A stretch of 64,000 nucleotides of DNA from positions 32,272,214-32,336,213 of the forward strand of contig CM049320.1 in assembly GCA_026874595.1 (NCBI GenBank), in the 5' to 3' direction. Numbering within the stretch: position 1 is the first letter of the stretch; each line of letters opens with the position of its first letter. Shown piece by piece: positions 11,256 to 21,679 of this stretch. Both the position numbers and the translations under genes were made by a program. Source of the DNA: Sipunculus nudus (lineage: Eukaryota; Annelida; Sipuncula; Golfingiida; Sipunculidae). The notes below the pieces were generated by a model. It saw nothing but the letters and a program-made list of their open reading frames with translations, made no database searches and had not been told where the DNA came from.

Positions 11256-13019
11256 ACATTTAAATGATTTTCATAAACTGCTTTTATATATAACAGATAT
11301 TAAAGGTTACAATATATTTTGCTCTTTACACATTACAATTAATTCTTATATTAATCTACAAATATTTTAGTTTTAAGTTTTGTGCCTGAATGTGTAGTGT
11401 AAGCTCCATATAACTCATACATATTAACCTTAAATCGCATAGATAGCTCATACACTCATTATACATAGATTATACATTATACATTAGACACTTATTTTAC
11501 ATAGATACACTTGTATTGGAATATATTCATATGGCATATAATAGCTTTACTCTTATCCATTAATGCAACCATCTCAGTATGACATGAATACACAATTAAT
11601 CCTTCTACATTGCATTAATACAGACCTCACATCATAATAATCTTAACATGGTCCTATCTAAATGATCTGTTTCCCTTATCAGGTATACTATTGATATTTA
11701 TGACGTAATAAACGTTCTAAATTTAAGGAGATGGGGTTTTGGTGCCTTCATAATATTTATAGCGAATATGAATGATTGCGTGGAGGTTAGATGGCGGGCC
11801 CGTCAGGGAGAATGTCTGTTAAATGCAATCGACTACGGCGTATACTATCTTCTCTCTACCACTTAGATCATGACCCTAAAGAAACGTAGGGTCTCATAAT
11901 TCCTTGTGAGATTAGTCTAATGGAAAAACTCCCGGCTTAGCATGATGTAAACATCATGATATATTAATCTGGGTAGCAGGTTTTGAGGCTATGAGACACC
12001 TGTCTTTGGCGCGTAATTCGTGCAGTGAGGGGCTGAACGCGGAGGAATCGTGCTAGAAGTTAAGCTGCCCCAAAAGTAAACACATCAGGATCTGAGCGAT
12101 AGGTATGGAATATGGATAAACAAATTACTAATCGATGTGAAATATCGAGGTGAAATAGAGGCGTGAATCTATACAGCTAAACCGGCATCACTTTGTACAG
12201 TGCCCTTTTAAGCGCACTACTTTGGTTGGCGGAAGGTACACAAAAATGTTTCGTATCAGTAATGTTATTGTTCTTAAATGAACGTAGAAGAATAGCAATG
12301 TAACGCTGCTGTTACTACTTAACTGATAATTCTTATATAAGATATTACTTAATTTTACCACTGATTATTCTGGTTTAAGTAAACTATATCCCGTATAGCG
12401 GATTTGAAAGTTTTAGTGATATTTCACTATGAATTCAGGTTTAACGAAGGGAGCTGGAAGACGGATTAGTACAAACCTCGGCGGTCAGATGGCAGCACCG
12501 GCAGCATCGTTTAACAGGACTGTATAATACTTCAAATGGACTCATTCGCTTGGTAAAATGTTATACTGAGGGATTCACGTGAACCGTAATTATTGATCGT
12601 TAATAATAATAAAAGAATTTGTTTGCACCTTTCGTGTTAATATTTAACATTTAAAATGAGGACTATTTTGGAAAGAATAGACATAATAAGAATGTTTTGG
12701 ATGTATTTCCAATGGAAGGAATTTACATAAACCTTTCCTAATAATAATACATACATCCCGTATGCGAAACGCGGGGATGAAAGAGGCTACTGGGCTAATC
12801 AATGCATTCGGACTAAACTTATTTATATATTTATGAGACCAAAAAAATATAATTATCTATAATAATACGTGGCAGCATGGGAAAAAACTGACATATTCTA
12901 TGTATTCTTAAACATACAAGAAATGCGAAACCAATATATTGGGATTAAACTGACATTCTAGGCCTTGAAACATTCACTAATAATAATTATTCCTTCACTT
13001 CAAGGTATCGGGGCAATAA
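11256..13019. other. No gene recognised
   Basis: AT-rich sequence with no frame above 60 codons and no repeat relationship that I can see. A conserved-looking short phrase with caaacctcggcggtcagatgg near 12470 is isolated. Confidence 0.45.
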
Positions 13020-13256
13020 TATACGGTTCCTACCTGGAAGAAGAAAGACCGTCGTCAGCTTGTTGCCAACAAGAGGAGCAAGGCTGGACTGACGTGCCAG
13101 TTCCGAGACCTCGTGGACGTTCCGGAGATGTCACGCCTCATTGCCCGAACCACCCCAAAACCGGTCCGACAAAACATCGTATTCTTTATCCCAGGCTTTT
13201 CGCCGGCCACGTATGCAGGCCATAATACGCAAGGGAAACCGTTGAATGACCCTTGA
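13020..13256 (+). pseudogene. Short coding-like repeat, copy 2 (unknown family)
   Basis: In the frame starting near 13032 there are 74 open codons to TGA at 13254-13256. The frame begins with the WKKKDRRQLVANKR core seen at 11140-11255, continues through LVDVPEMSRLIART, and ends FFIPGFSPATYAGHN. The frame is open only back to a TAA at 13017-13019, and no good start codon precedes the shared core, so this looks like an internal or terminal exon, or a mobile-element fragment. Its amino-acid pattern is more protein-like than the overlapping frame (12965-13225). Function unknown. Confidence 0.45.
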
Positions 13257-13641
13257 CCTGGAGGGACTTTACTTGAGTGTCACTCCGGAATGACAGACAA
13301 AACGATGAAAAAAAACATGGGGGTTTATTTCCCCGTGTTACACCTATATATTTTATATTTCACAGCCATTTATGGTTCAAAATAGTCCATTTTTGACGTA
13401 TGAAGTTGTGAACCTGTTTTCTTATTTTTTTTTCAAATTTGGCATATTTGTAATGGAAAGCCATTGATCTGTGAAAATTATACAGTAACTTTACGTTTGC
13501 AATTTTCAAACTGGAATATTCAATAAATTCATTAATTTGAAAATAACTCCTGAAATTAAATTAAGTCTTGTAGATATTTTACTATGCCGTTTAACAACTG
13601 GCGATACGTTTACGAAAGGTATAGGCATATCTTCTAAGGAG
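13257..13641. other. No gene recognised
   Basis: AT-rich spacer between the short coding-like repeat and the integrase fossil. Part of it may belong to the retroelement, but no coding match is visible. Confidence 0.35.
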
Positions 13642-14032
13642 ATGTGGTACCGACTGCTCTGCGAGATCACGTGATGACATTAGGCCATAAAGCCATGTAT
13701 TCAGGTCATAAGGGAATTTAAAAAAAGTATGAAAGAATAAGTAGCCAGGTTTTCTTTAAGGTAATGTATCGGGAGTCACACAATTATTGTAAGACGTGTG
13801 ACATGTGTAAGCGTACGATACCAAAAGGTAAAATTCGAACCGTTTCAATAGGTAAACTTAAAAACGTAAATCCAAGAAGCGATCTATCGCATGGCCGCAG
13901 AACTGATCGGACTAATATACTTTGCACCAGATTATGGAATCGTTAAATCCTCACCTTTATGCACTACCCACTCGTTGGCCTGAGGCTGTGCCAAAGCAGA
14001 ACGTAAAGACAGTCACGGTAGCATTGGTACTA
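13642..14032 (+). pseudogene. Gypsy-type integrase fossil, N-terminal part
   Basis: The frame from about 13644 shows an integrase zinc-binding region: GHKAMYSGHKGI supplies the two histidines and CKTCDMCKRTIPKGK the two cysteines, an H2C2 finger. One in-frame TAA lies between them (near 13720). After a frameshift near 13900, a second frame gives the start of the catalytic core, including TRWPEAVPKQNVKTVTVA. This matches the typical order of Ty3/Gypsy integrase. Stops and shifts make it non-functional. It is cut at 14032 by the insertion described next and resumes at 15057. Confidence 0.85.
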
Positions 14033-14040
14033 GTACATAT

Positions 14041-14986
14041 TAGGGTCCTGCGCGGGGCGGGTTTTGACCTGCACCCCGCGGGGGCCCGCAACCCCTGGGC
14101 TACTGCAGGCCCTCGCATAGGATTCTTTGCGGGGCGGGGCGGCTACATCTATTAAAGTGCACGGCGGGCCTGAATAAAGTCTGTGCGGGGCGGGGCAGGC
14201 TTCGGGATGATGATCTGGCAGTTCCGTAGAACATGAATATATAATTATTCATAAGAAAACTTTCATTCTGAGACATTGATATTTTTGTTTAAAATATTTT
14301 CAGGTGCATGCTGTAAAAATAGTAATATGAAAAGATGAATGTTTATAAATTTTAATTTATTCCCGTTAACCCCTTACACTGACTGACAGTTGTAACAACA
14401 CTATGCATATGTGTCTTTCATGTCTTTTAGGTATAACTTCAGTTTGTTATACAGAAATAGATGATGCATCATTAATCTGAAATTTAGATTTTAAACAATT
14501 GTCCTTGCAGTGAAAGCTAGTCATAACTTTGTATAAAGTTACCTTTCCTGATGTTGTATATGGACTGTAAGGTCTCACATATTACATGATATGACTGGAG
14601 AGAAGCAAGGGCTTGATTACCTTTAATCTTGTAATAGACAGTGTGCGGCTACAGCTGGCTCTGTAGGTGACTCGATTGACCAAAAACTCCAAAAAGCCTA
14701 AGGTTGACTCCTTATCTAATTGTAACTCCATATGCTGTCTATTTGTAACTGACATTGACCACTGGCTGGTCAAATTCCTGTTTGGGCACTCCATAAGGTG
14801 GTGATAACTACTATAAGAAACACCGCTCATGTCATTCTCAATGAACATACTGACCCAGAGTCACAAAGTAACTGCGAAGCGGGGCGGGCTTAAATTTTTT
14901 CTTTGAATGCGGGGCGGGCTGCGGGCTGACAGTGCAAGATGCGGGGCGGGTGCGGGTTCAATTTTTTCGGCCCGCGCAGGGCCCTA
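14041..14986. mobile_element. GC-ended hAT-like MITE inside the integrase fossil
   Basis: The left end, tagggtcctgcgcgggg, and the reversed right end, tagggccctgcgcgggcc, are imperfect inverted repeats. The flanks are a perfect 8-bp duplication, gtacatat (14033-14040 and 14987-14994). The integrase match stops and restarts exactly across it. Length is 946 bp. Blocks of gcggggcggg recur near both ends in an otherwise AT-rich interior. The 8-bp target duplication points to hAT. The minus frame at 14582-14848 has no transposase features, so the element is nonautonomous. Confidence 0.85.
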
Positions 14987-14990
14987 GTAC

Positions 14991-14997
<7 letters not shown>

Positions 14998-15051
<54 letters not shown>
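14998..15051. repeat. (TA)n microsatellite
   Basis: About 27 TA units between the right target duplication of the MITE and the resumption of the integrase fossil. It has probably expanded from the ATAT-rich target site. Confidence 0.95.
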
Positions 15052-15052
<1 letters not shown>

Positions 15053-15056
15053 GCAG

Positions 15057-15182
15057 GTAGGTATACCGGCCGACATTCTTACTGACACGGTGAGTCAATT
15101 TACCAATGAACTCATGCATGAGGTAAGCAGACTGCTTTCTATAAAAGCAGTTCACCACAACACCTCACCAGCCTATGTGCAA
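15057..15182 (+). pseudogene. Gypsy-type integrase fossil, C-terminal core part
   Basis: The frame from 15057 reads VGIPADILTDTVSQFTNEL and then a block ending SRLLSIK. This is the segment of the Ty3/Gypsy integrase core around the second catalytic acidic residue (the D of LTD) and the SQF motif. It follows directly in order from the part ending at 14032 once the MITE and TA run are set aside. Similarity fades near 15180, where the methyltransferase-bearing duplication begins. Confidence 0.85.
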
Positions 15183-17432
15183 CATAAACATATGTTTATG
15201 GTCAACGAAATCATTCATCCTTTTTACAAATGTTTTTATCTTGGCATCCTAAAATATTCATTGTCACATAGGACAGTTATTTTGCATGATATAAACTGCA
15301 TGTATAAAATTGTTTCCTTTTCACTTAGGCCGAGAAACTGGCAGATTGTCACCTTACTAATGAAAAAACCTTGGTTATTCTACATGACACAGGCATAACG
15401 ATTGGCGACGTTAAATAGCATTTGTATTAACTGCCATGCTTCAGCCTGTGATTTGTTTTTTCGAACACAAACTAACCTATTACATTAAATTGCATAACAT
15501 GTGCTCCTATAGCTGCGATAACTCCATCGTGAGTAAATGTAAAAGTTCCCAAAATACAAGGAATAATATGTGGGATGACCCCGTTCATGAAAAACGTATA
15601 GAATATAATGGTATACTGGCGACTTGGCCATGGGCGAGTCGGTTGGAGAAGTCGAGTGGTAACACTGTCAATTATCATAGGGTGAAACAGTTCGGGTCAT
15701 GCGTCAAGCAGTATTTTTATATTTTTTATGTTTATTATGATACTAGAGTGCACGTATTCTGAATGATGTCATCAATTTTCATATAAAGGCATTTCTTTTG
15801 TAAGCTTTGTGCCTTAATGTTTCGTTGCAAAATACTGTAAGAAATGCCATGTTTTTTCCTCAGTCAGTTATAAGGGTATTTGCAACAGAGACAACAATAG
15901 TTAGCAGTTGAATATGACAGAAGTAGTATTAATAACAGGAATATGAACTCATGCTAAGCGTGATGTTAAATAAATATAGTCTGAGTAAATGGGCGACGAT
16001 TGTACACTTTTCGGGGTAAATACCAATGCTACGACGAAACTAATCAGATAGACTGCTGACTTACTACTTTATTTGGCAGTGGCTGAATACTTCCGATCAT
16101 TTGAATGTCCACTAGAAATAAAATGAAGTAGCTAACATGAAGCGCTATAACTGGGGTGACAACAGTAAATATTTCGGCAATAGTGTTATAAAGATGTATG
16201 TCCACAGAACAGATAAACGTCACCCGGCCTGCACATAATGAGCAGAGAATGGAAATATATTAGAACAACTATATGTATGCAATCGCCAAAAAGATTTATG
16301 GAAGCCAAACAAAGCCCTACCCCCATACCCTTACCCACGTTCAGAACTGGGCAATTAGCGGGTATCGGCTACGGAGTGTGCGAACTTGGGAATAACATAA
16401 ATGTCAAAAATAAATATAAAGTACCCATTTGTGATTTAGTACTATCGTTGTGCTCATAGTTCCTTTCCTTCAATGTACCATAATGGAGATCTAGCACAGA
16501 AAATGGCTTAGGAAACAAAAAAAGCAAAACATTTGAATTCGTTTGCACCATGGTGACCTCAGAAGGTTCAAGTACCAACAATAACCCCTTCCATATAAAA
16601 AATTAAAAATATCATCAAATCGGGGAGAAGGAAGCTTGTTTTTATTACCCTGTATAATAATAGACCCAACGCTGCTACAATGAAGAATGCTGCCGGATTC
16701 CCAGATTACCGTAATTTTTATACAGGATAACCCTTTCAGTCAAATAAAACTGACCTGCCACACAGCTTGGTTGGACAATGCAGTTTATAGAATCTTGAAA
16801 AGTACAATAACAATATAATAAGAATTGCATATTCACATATACTTATGACATGCAAGGTAGTGCACAGTTCGTTCACGAGAAGTACAGGATTAAAGGGAAG
16901 ATCAAATGTAACATGACATACAAAATAGCATTAATACAATGGGCGGGGTGTTCAGGTGATTATTTGAACATTTTAGAACGACTTTAATGAGGAGAAATTT
17001 CTCTGTGAGTCACACAATGTGTTTCACAATGTAGGGATAATAATTTATAAATTTTTCAAATAGGTTTCGAGGTTCGGGTGATATAATTTTTGACATGGAC
17101 ATTGCCAGATCATTGAAACCCTTTATATTTAAAAACTGGATAATGCCAGCTCTCTCGACCTAGATTATATCGAAATACCCAAACATGATTAACAACTAAA
17201 ATTGATTAAATACTACTTTCCTTTCCATGAATTTGTTTGTTTCTCTGTTAAGCTAAAAATTGAAGTGACTTTGTCCATAAGATATACATGTACTTTTGGA
17301 TTAGATCAATGTAATGTGTGTTTTATAATAATGTGTTTTAATCCTAGTAATATAATCCCCCCTGATGCATTATATAGAGCACAGAATAAAATTTCCACTA
17401 TTTGCATTCAGGTATCTTGTTTCTGGGTCACG
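15183..17432. other. 3' flank of methyltransferase A, no other gene
   Basis: Non-coding part of duplication unit A, lying downstream of the minus-strand gene. The frames at 15436-15762, 16238-16459 and 17202-17552 lie in sequence shared with unit B but do not keep a common reading frame there, so I treat them as chance. Confidence 0.6.
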
Positions 17433-17611
17433 TCAGCTGCTGGTTGTTTTGACTGCGACAAGCATGACATTTGTATAAACATCCTTAGCATGACATGGGT
17501 GACCGTCATTCCTACTTTCTCGTTCCACAGCAGCCAGCATATCATCAAGTAAATCTTCTCTCAAATCCTTAGGCACCAGATCCAGTGCAGGATGTATACC
17601 TTTCAATACAG
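17433..17611 (-). CDS. Methyltransferase A exon 4
   Basis: 179 bp to the stop codon. The only usable AG after an in-frame upstream stop is CTGCAG|CT, which restores the phase left by exon 3. It encodes LKGIHPALDLVPKDLREDLL and a tail ending LVAVKTTSS. The copy in unit B has identical length and a similar tail. Confidence 0.75.
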
Positions 17612-18450
17612 CTGCAGTCCAAACATTTTTCATGAACATTCAATTTATACTTCATCGAATATTATCAATATTAAATCAGATTGTTTCATAAATATTTGAA
17701 GTCTCTTCAGATATTAAGAAAAGAAATATAACTGCATGAGTAGATTTAGCATGTTGTTATTTATACTAAAAGGGAAAATGCGTATTTATTTTAAACAATA
17801 TTGTATTTTATGAAAACCAATCTGTTTAAGTAAATTTAACAAATTTTACATGAAAAAAAAACAGTTTAGTATACCTCTGGTCATTGGCATCTCAAGAAGA
17901 AACACTTCGTAATGCATGACGTCAAATCCATGCTTCAGGACCATTTCCTTGAATACATTGTTTTTTGTAAGCCAGGGCACCCCTTTCGCCTTTGACGGGT
18001 CCATATTCGCTATAATCCATTGCGGTATAACATGTTCTAACTCCTGAAATTTCAAGCATAATCTATACAATCTATGGTTCATTTAGTAACAGTGGATGAG
18101 AGTGATAATCAAACGAATGATATATTCATCTTCAAGTGAGATGTAAGTTAATAATGCTAATAATTGTTGAGTGCTGTCATTGCGTTACCTCAACGCTTAT
18201 CCACTTCTTCCATCGAGGGCATCCTATAATCGTTTTCAAAATAGCAGCCAGGTAACGGTAGGGTTGATAAAACAAAGGGAACGATAACATGACCCTTCCA
18301 CCTGGTTCAAGGAGCCAGTTGATGTTATCAAGAGCACATTCCATGTCACGAACCCAATGAAGCACGAAAAAGGAGGTGGCATAGGAAAAGTAAGATTTGT
18401 ACGTGGAGCTGTCTTTTAGGTTACGATCCTGAAATAATAATAATAATTAC

Positions 18451-18483
<33 letters not shown>

Positions 18484-18496
18484 TATAGTCATTTTA

Positions 18497-18548
<52 letters not shown>

Positions 18549-20112
18549 TACGGGAAGAGAGAGAGAGAGAAAGAGAGAGGGATGGATGTGGTTGGAACGC
18601 ATCCATCGAATCTCAGAGCCTAAGCTTTTCTTACAAGGCTGCACGATAAGTCCTCTATTATTTTCATTATTCCATCTACGGAACATCATATACATTTTCT
18701 AGATACTAACAGCTGCTTGTTCACAGAAATGTCAAATACTCCTGCCACATCATTCATACCTAGAATGTAATAACAATATATATAATTTCTTGGGTTGAGA
18801 GTAGTTATATACTAAAATTTGTCGGAGACGCCACAGTATCCTTGGACATGACATACAACCTTGTTCTGAAGCATATATTGACATTTTAATAGGCCATGAT
18901 TACAAGGGTCAAGTTCAGAGTTTTTAAATTGTCCAATAACCTATTTATAATAAAATGTGTATCTTAATTGATTAAATGTTATGGAACATTTCAAAAGTTA
19001 TAGGGTTCATAAAAATTGTATAATTTTAATAATCAGCCAATTTGATCTTGAAGAAAAATGTCAAGGTCGCTAGTTTTCAAACCTGTTCATATTTTTTATA
19101 TAAAAAATGGTGTGTCTTATTTGATTCGCACTACTTCAACAGTTATTTGGTTCACCAAAACTTGTACATTTTTTCACATTAGACCTTAAATACCAAGGTC
19201 AAGTTCAGAAGTTTTCAAGCATATACAAGATCTTAGTGGAATTAATTTGTGTGTGTATTGTTGAGAAGAATATCCAGTACACGAAATTATGAATTTCAGC
19301 ATTATCCTATATTTCGGTAGATTTGACCTTAAAGATCAAAGTCAGTTGTCAGCTGATTTTGTAAAGAATTAACCTTGACTTTCTATTAGCCATCTTTCAA
19401 TTTTCATTTCAGAAAATTACTTCCCTTGAGAAATATTGTTTGTTTTTCATTAAATATTGAAATATTCTAGGTAAAGGCCACTCTCATAATAAGGTCATGG
19501 CCGAAATCATAGCAGACTTCATTATCTGAAACATATCTGTGCATTTGTAGAATTAAGTTGCGCCACAAATACCAAGCGTAGGACAAACCTATCAAAGGTC
19601 ATCAGCGAAAAGGGTTATCGAACCAATCCATTCAGACTTGGAAAAATACCATTTGTTCGTGTCAAGGTCACTATCGTATTGAAGGCAATTACCCCATTGT
19701 AAACAGTTTTCATCCTCTCATTAACATCTATGCACATGTTAAGTTTCATATAGATCAGTGAGCTTTTTTCTGTTGTCTCGTTCGCAAGAAACCGTGCTAA
19801 AACCATAGTATCTCAGGCTTCCTGTCTGGGAATAGACTAATTACCAACCTGTATATCCATTCGTTCAGCCAAAATACGATCGGCCTTGTACCTCTGTCTG
19901 ACGTATTTTATCATGGGTTCGCTCACATCCACTGCGGTGACATGGCACTTAAACTTCTGCTGCAGGTAAGAGCTTGTCTCTCCTGTCCCACAGCCGATAT
20001 CAATCACGTGGTCATCCGGGCTTATATCTGTGATATACCTGTCTATGGCGAATCTTCCGAATTCCTTCTGATGCGTGTTTCCGGCAAGGTAAGCCGTTGG
20101 TGGACGCTGCAT
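17433..20112 (-). CDS. Class I SAM-dependent methyltransferase, four exons (JHAMT-like)
   Basis: Complement of exons 19849-20112, 18189-18428, 17875-18043 and 17433-17611. All three introns have GT..AG ends and phases 0, 0 and 1. Together they give 283 residues, the usual size for the juvenile-hormone-acid-methyltransferase-like group of small-molecule methyltransferases. Seen: motif I VIDIGCGTG at residues 36-44, the ribose-binding aspartate in AVDVSEPM (residue 62), LHWV at 111-114, and LLEPGG at 127-132 on the strand-4/5 side. The substrate is unknown; the JHAMT label is by family resemblance, since molluscs are not known for juvenile hormone. The start was chosen at the ATG of 20112. An ATG eight codons upstream (20136) is in frame but its codons are not kept in copy B. 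An additional upstream exon cannot be excluded. A paralogue lies at 45200-47702. Confidence 0.8.
17875..18043 (-). CDS. Methyltransferase A exon 3
   Basis: 169 bp; acceptor TTTCAG|GAG, donor AGAG|GTATAC, phase 1 at the 3' end. It encodes the C-terminal region around KAKGVPWLTKNN and KHGFDVMHYEVF. The same length and splice sites occur in the paralogue at 45642-45810. Confidence 0.78.
18189..18428 (-). CDS. Methyltransferase A exon 2
   Basis: Exactly 80 codons, phase 0 at both ends. The acceptor is TTTCAG|GAT, whose pyrimidine tract is formed by the TTA microsatellite. The donor is GAG|GTAACG. It encodes SYATSFFVLHWV and the LLEPGGRVML strand typical of methyltransferase motifs after the SAM site, then a segment ending RWKKWISVE. 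Confidence 0.8.
18431..18580. repeat. TAA and GA microsatellites at the exon 2 acceptor
   Basis: Long (TAA)n runs from about 18431 to 18548, interrupted once by attatagtcattttaaa, followed by a (GA)n run to about 18579. On the gene strand the TTA repeat supplies the polypyrimidine-like tract directly before the exon 2 acceptor, so its length could influence splicing. Confidence 0.9.
19849..20112 (-). CDS. Methyltransferase A exon 1 (SAM-binding motif I)
   Basis: 88 codons, ending MDIQ with donor CAG|GTTGGT. It encodes the N-terminal helix region and the first two strands of the Rossmann-like fold with VIDIGCGTG and the acidic residue of AVDVSEPM. Intron 1 is about 1.4 kb and holds the long TAA and GA runs next to exon 2. 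Confidence 0.8.
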
Positions 20113-20500
20113 GGCTCTGGAACTACATGGACACAACAGAGTTTAGACACGTAACACCATTCTTGGAATTCTTTGTCTTTTATGTATATTATAATCATAA
20201 TCAAGTAGACATCATTCATACATGTGACCTTATATATGATCACGGTTTATTACATAAAATGGGAAATGATTGCCCATAAATCTTAAATCAATGTGATGCC
20301 ACCTTCTAACCTATGAGCAATTTAAAGTTTGGTGAATAAAACGAGTGATTTTCAAGAGCATTTGTTCTTTTGATTTTTTCGAGGGTTTAATGAACATGGA
20401 TGGCCATCAAACAAAATTTCCGACCTGAAAAAAAAAGAACACAAGGATGACAATTGTTTTGCAACAAGAGAGGCCAACTTGGTTAATGTATGTTTTTTTC

Positions 20501-20637
20501 CATCATAGATTAACGTAACCCTTCGGGCACAAATGCGCACATTGCGCATTGCAATTGCAGCTAAATTAGTCCATGGCACTTGCAGTACTGTGTGTTACTT
20601 TGACTATAAGTTGATACCGCGATATTTCTAATACCTG
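20501..20637. other. Spacer after duplication unit A
   Basis: Short stretch after the end of the shared sequence with unit B and before the 172-bp duplication. Nothing recognised. Confidence 0.4.
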
Positions 20638-20985
20638 TCCTGCCTGGTTAACCTCTGGCAACAAATACATACACTACGTCAATAGCAGCTGAAATTGCAA
20701 TCGCAAAATCATAGCCCCATGTGTAGCAGGTGACAGCAACTCGCTACCACAAAGGTCTGTTTGTTACTCTGCGACAGTCAAATGCTACCGCGCATATGGC
20801 TTTGAGTGATCCTGTCCGAGCGACTTCTGGCAGCAAAGACTTAGAATACGTCAATAGTTGCAGAAATTGCAATTTCATAGCCCCCATGGGTAGCAATGAC
20901 AACCACTTGCTACTGCGCAGGTCTGATTTGCTGCCGCGCATCTGCGCATTTCAGGCGGTCGGTGCCTGATGTTAGCAAGACGAGT
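20638..20985. repeat. 172-bp tandem duplication, diverged
   Basis: The phrase tctggca begins at 20654 and again at 20826. Both are followed by cgtcaata, then gcagaaattgcaa or gctgaaattgcaat, tcatagcccc, and a run ending aggtctg. Two units of about 172 bp lie head to tail and are roughly 75 percent alike. The open frames at 20730-20969 and on the opposite strand reflect the lack of stops in this repeat; I see no family match. Confidence 0.75.
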
Positions 20986-21199
20986 GGATGCAGATTGCGC
21001 GTTGTGCAGGGCTATGCTCAATGGTAGCAAAGGATCCAAGGAATGATTTCCAGCCTATTTAGTATGAAACGCGCTTTGAATAAAGATGAGCCTAAGTAGC
21101 AAAGCAATCCCAGGCTTTGAATTAAACTTTTAAATAAATGAAGAGCCTCCAGTATAAAAGTGTATTTAATGGAGGCGATTTAGTATTCGGTGTCCAGAA
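20986..21199. other. No gene recognised
   Basis: Spacer between the 172-bp duplication and the 20-bp minisatellite. It may be the outer part of the Gypsy-derived region. Confidence 0.35.
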
Positions 21200-21425
21200 G
21201 TCAGACATAGGTTTCAGTGCAGGCAGTTGAGTTTCAGTGCTGGTTGTTGGGGTTTAGTCCATCAGTTGAAATCCAGTACTGATGTTGAGTTTCAGTGCTG
21301 CCAGTTGAGTTCTAATGCTACCGGTTGGGTTTCAGGGCTGCCAGTTTGGGTTCAATGCCGCCAGTCGACGATCCATTGCCGCCAGTCGGGTATCCAGTTC
21401 CGCAAGTCAAGGGCCAGTATTGTCT
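21200..21425. repeat. 20-21-bp minisatellite upstream of the gag fossil
   Basis: About eleven diverged copies of a unit close to gtttcagtgctgccagttgg. A related but more degenerate array is found at 42690-42880, also beside Gypsy coding scraps. The repeat is therefore probably part of the retroelement's terminal repeat or leader and not a local expansion. Confidence 0.85.
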
Positions 21426-21679
21426 AACCCGTGCACGAAAGTATAGCTAGCGTTGGAGTGTAGAACACAGCTGACGATAGTAAAACCAGCGTTAGGATGC
21501 ATTTTACGGCATCTTGAGTAATTAAAACTCTATCCTTATTATGTAACATGAGAACTTTGAAGTGCCCCTAGCCCCTCTTTAAGTAGCTTTCGCATACGGC
21601 TTGGGTATTGGTACTCTGAAGTGTCGGGTGAACCCTGGCAACTGAATTCTGCAATGTCAGGAGTAAGAGTTAGAGCGAG
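21426..21679. other. Probable retroelement leader
   Basis: Lies between the minisatellite and the first gag-like codons. No coding match; it could be leader sequence of the Gypsy element. No primer-binding site was identified. Confidence 0.35.

Larger units (their letters stand above)
15183..20500. repeat. Older duplication, unit A (methyltransferase locus)
   Basis: Aligns in direct orientation with about 43400-48085. The shared start is around aacatatgtttatggtcaac (15187 and 43408) and the shared end around gacaattgttttgcaa (20450 and 48038). Coding exons and introns are both recognisable between units, with many indels; divergence is clearly higher than in the 57-kb pair. It includes the whole four-exon gene with its flanking non-coding DNA, so the duplication was DNA-mediated and not a retrocopy. 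Confidence 0.9.

Noticed and set aside
16238-16581. Frames shared between 16238-16581 and 44225-44509
   Set aside because: The similarity comes from the older duplication; reading frames are not conserved between units and no domain is recognisable.
18421-18695. Leucine/isoleucine/tyrosine-run frames over the TAA and GA repeats
   Set aside because: They are produced by the microsatellites in intron 1 and are not proteins.
19942-20154. Plus-strand frames at 19942-20154 and 47350-47685
   Set aside because: They are antisense shadows of methyltransferase exon 1 in the two copies.
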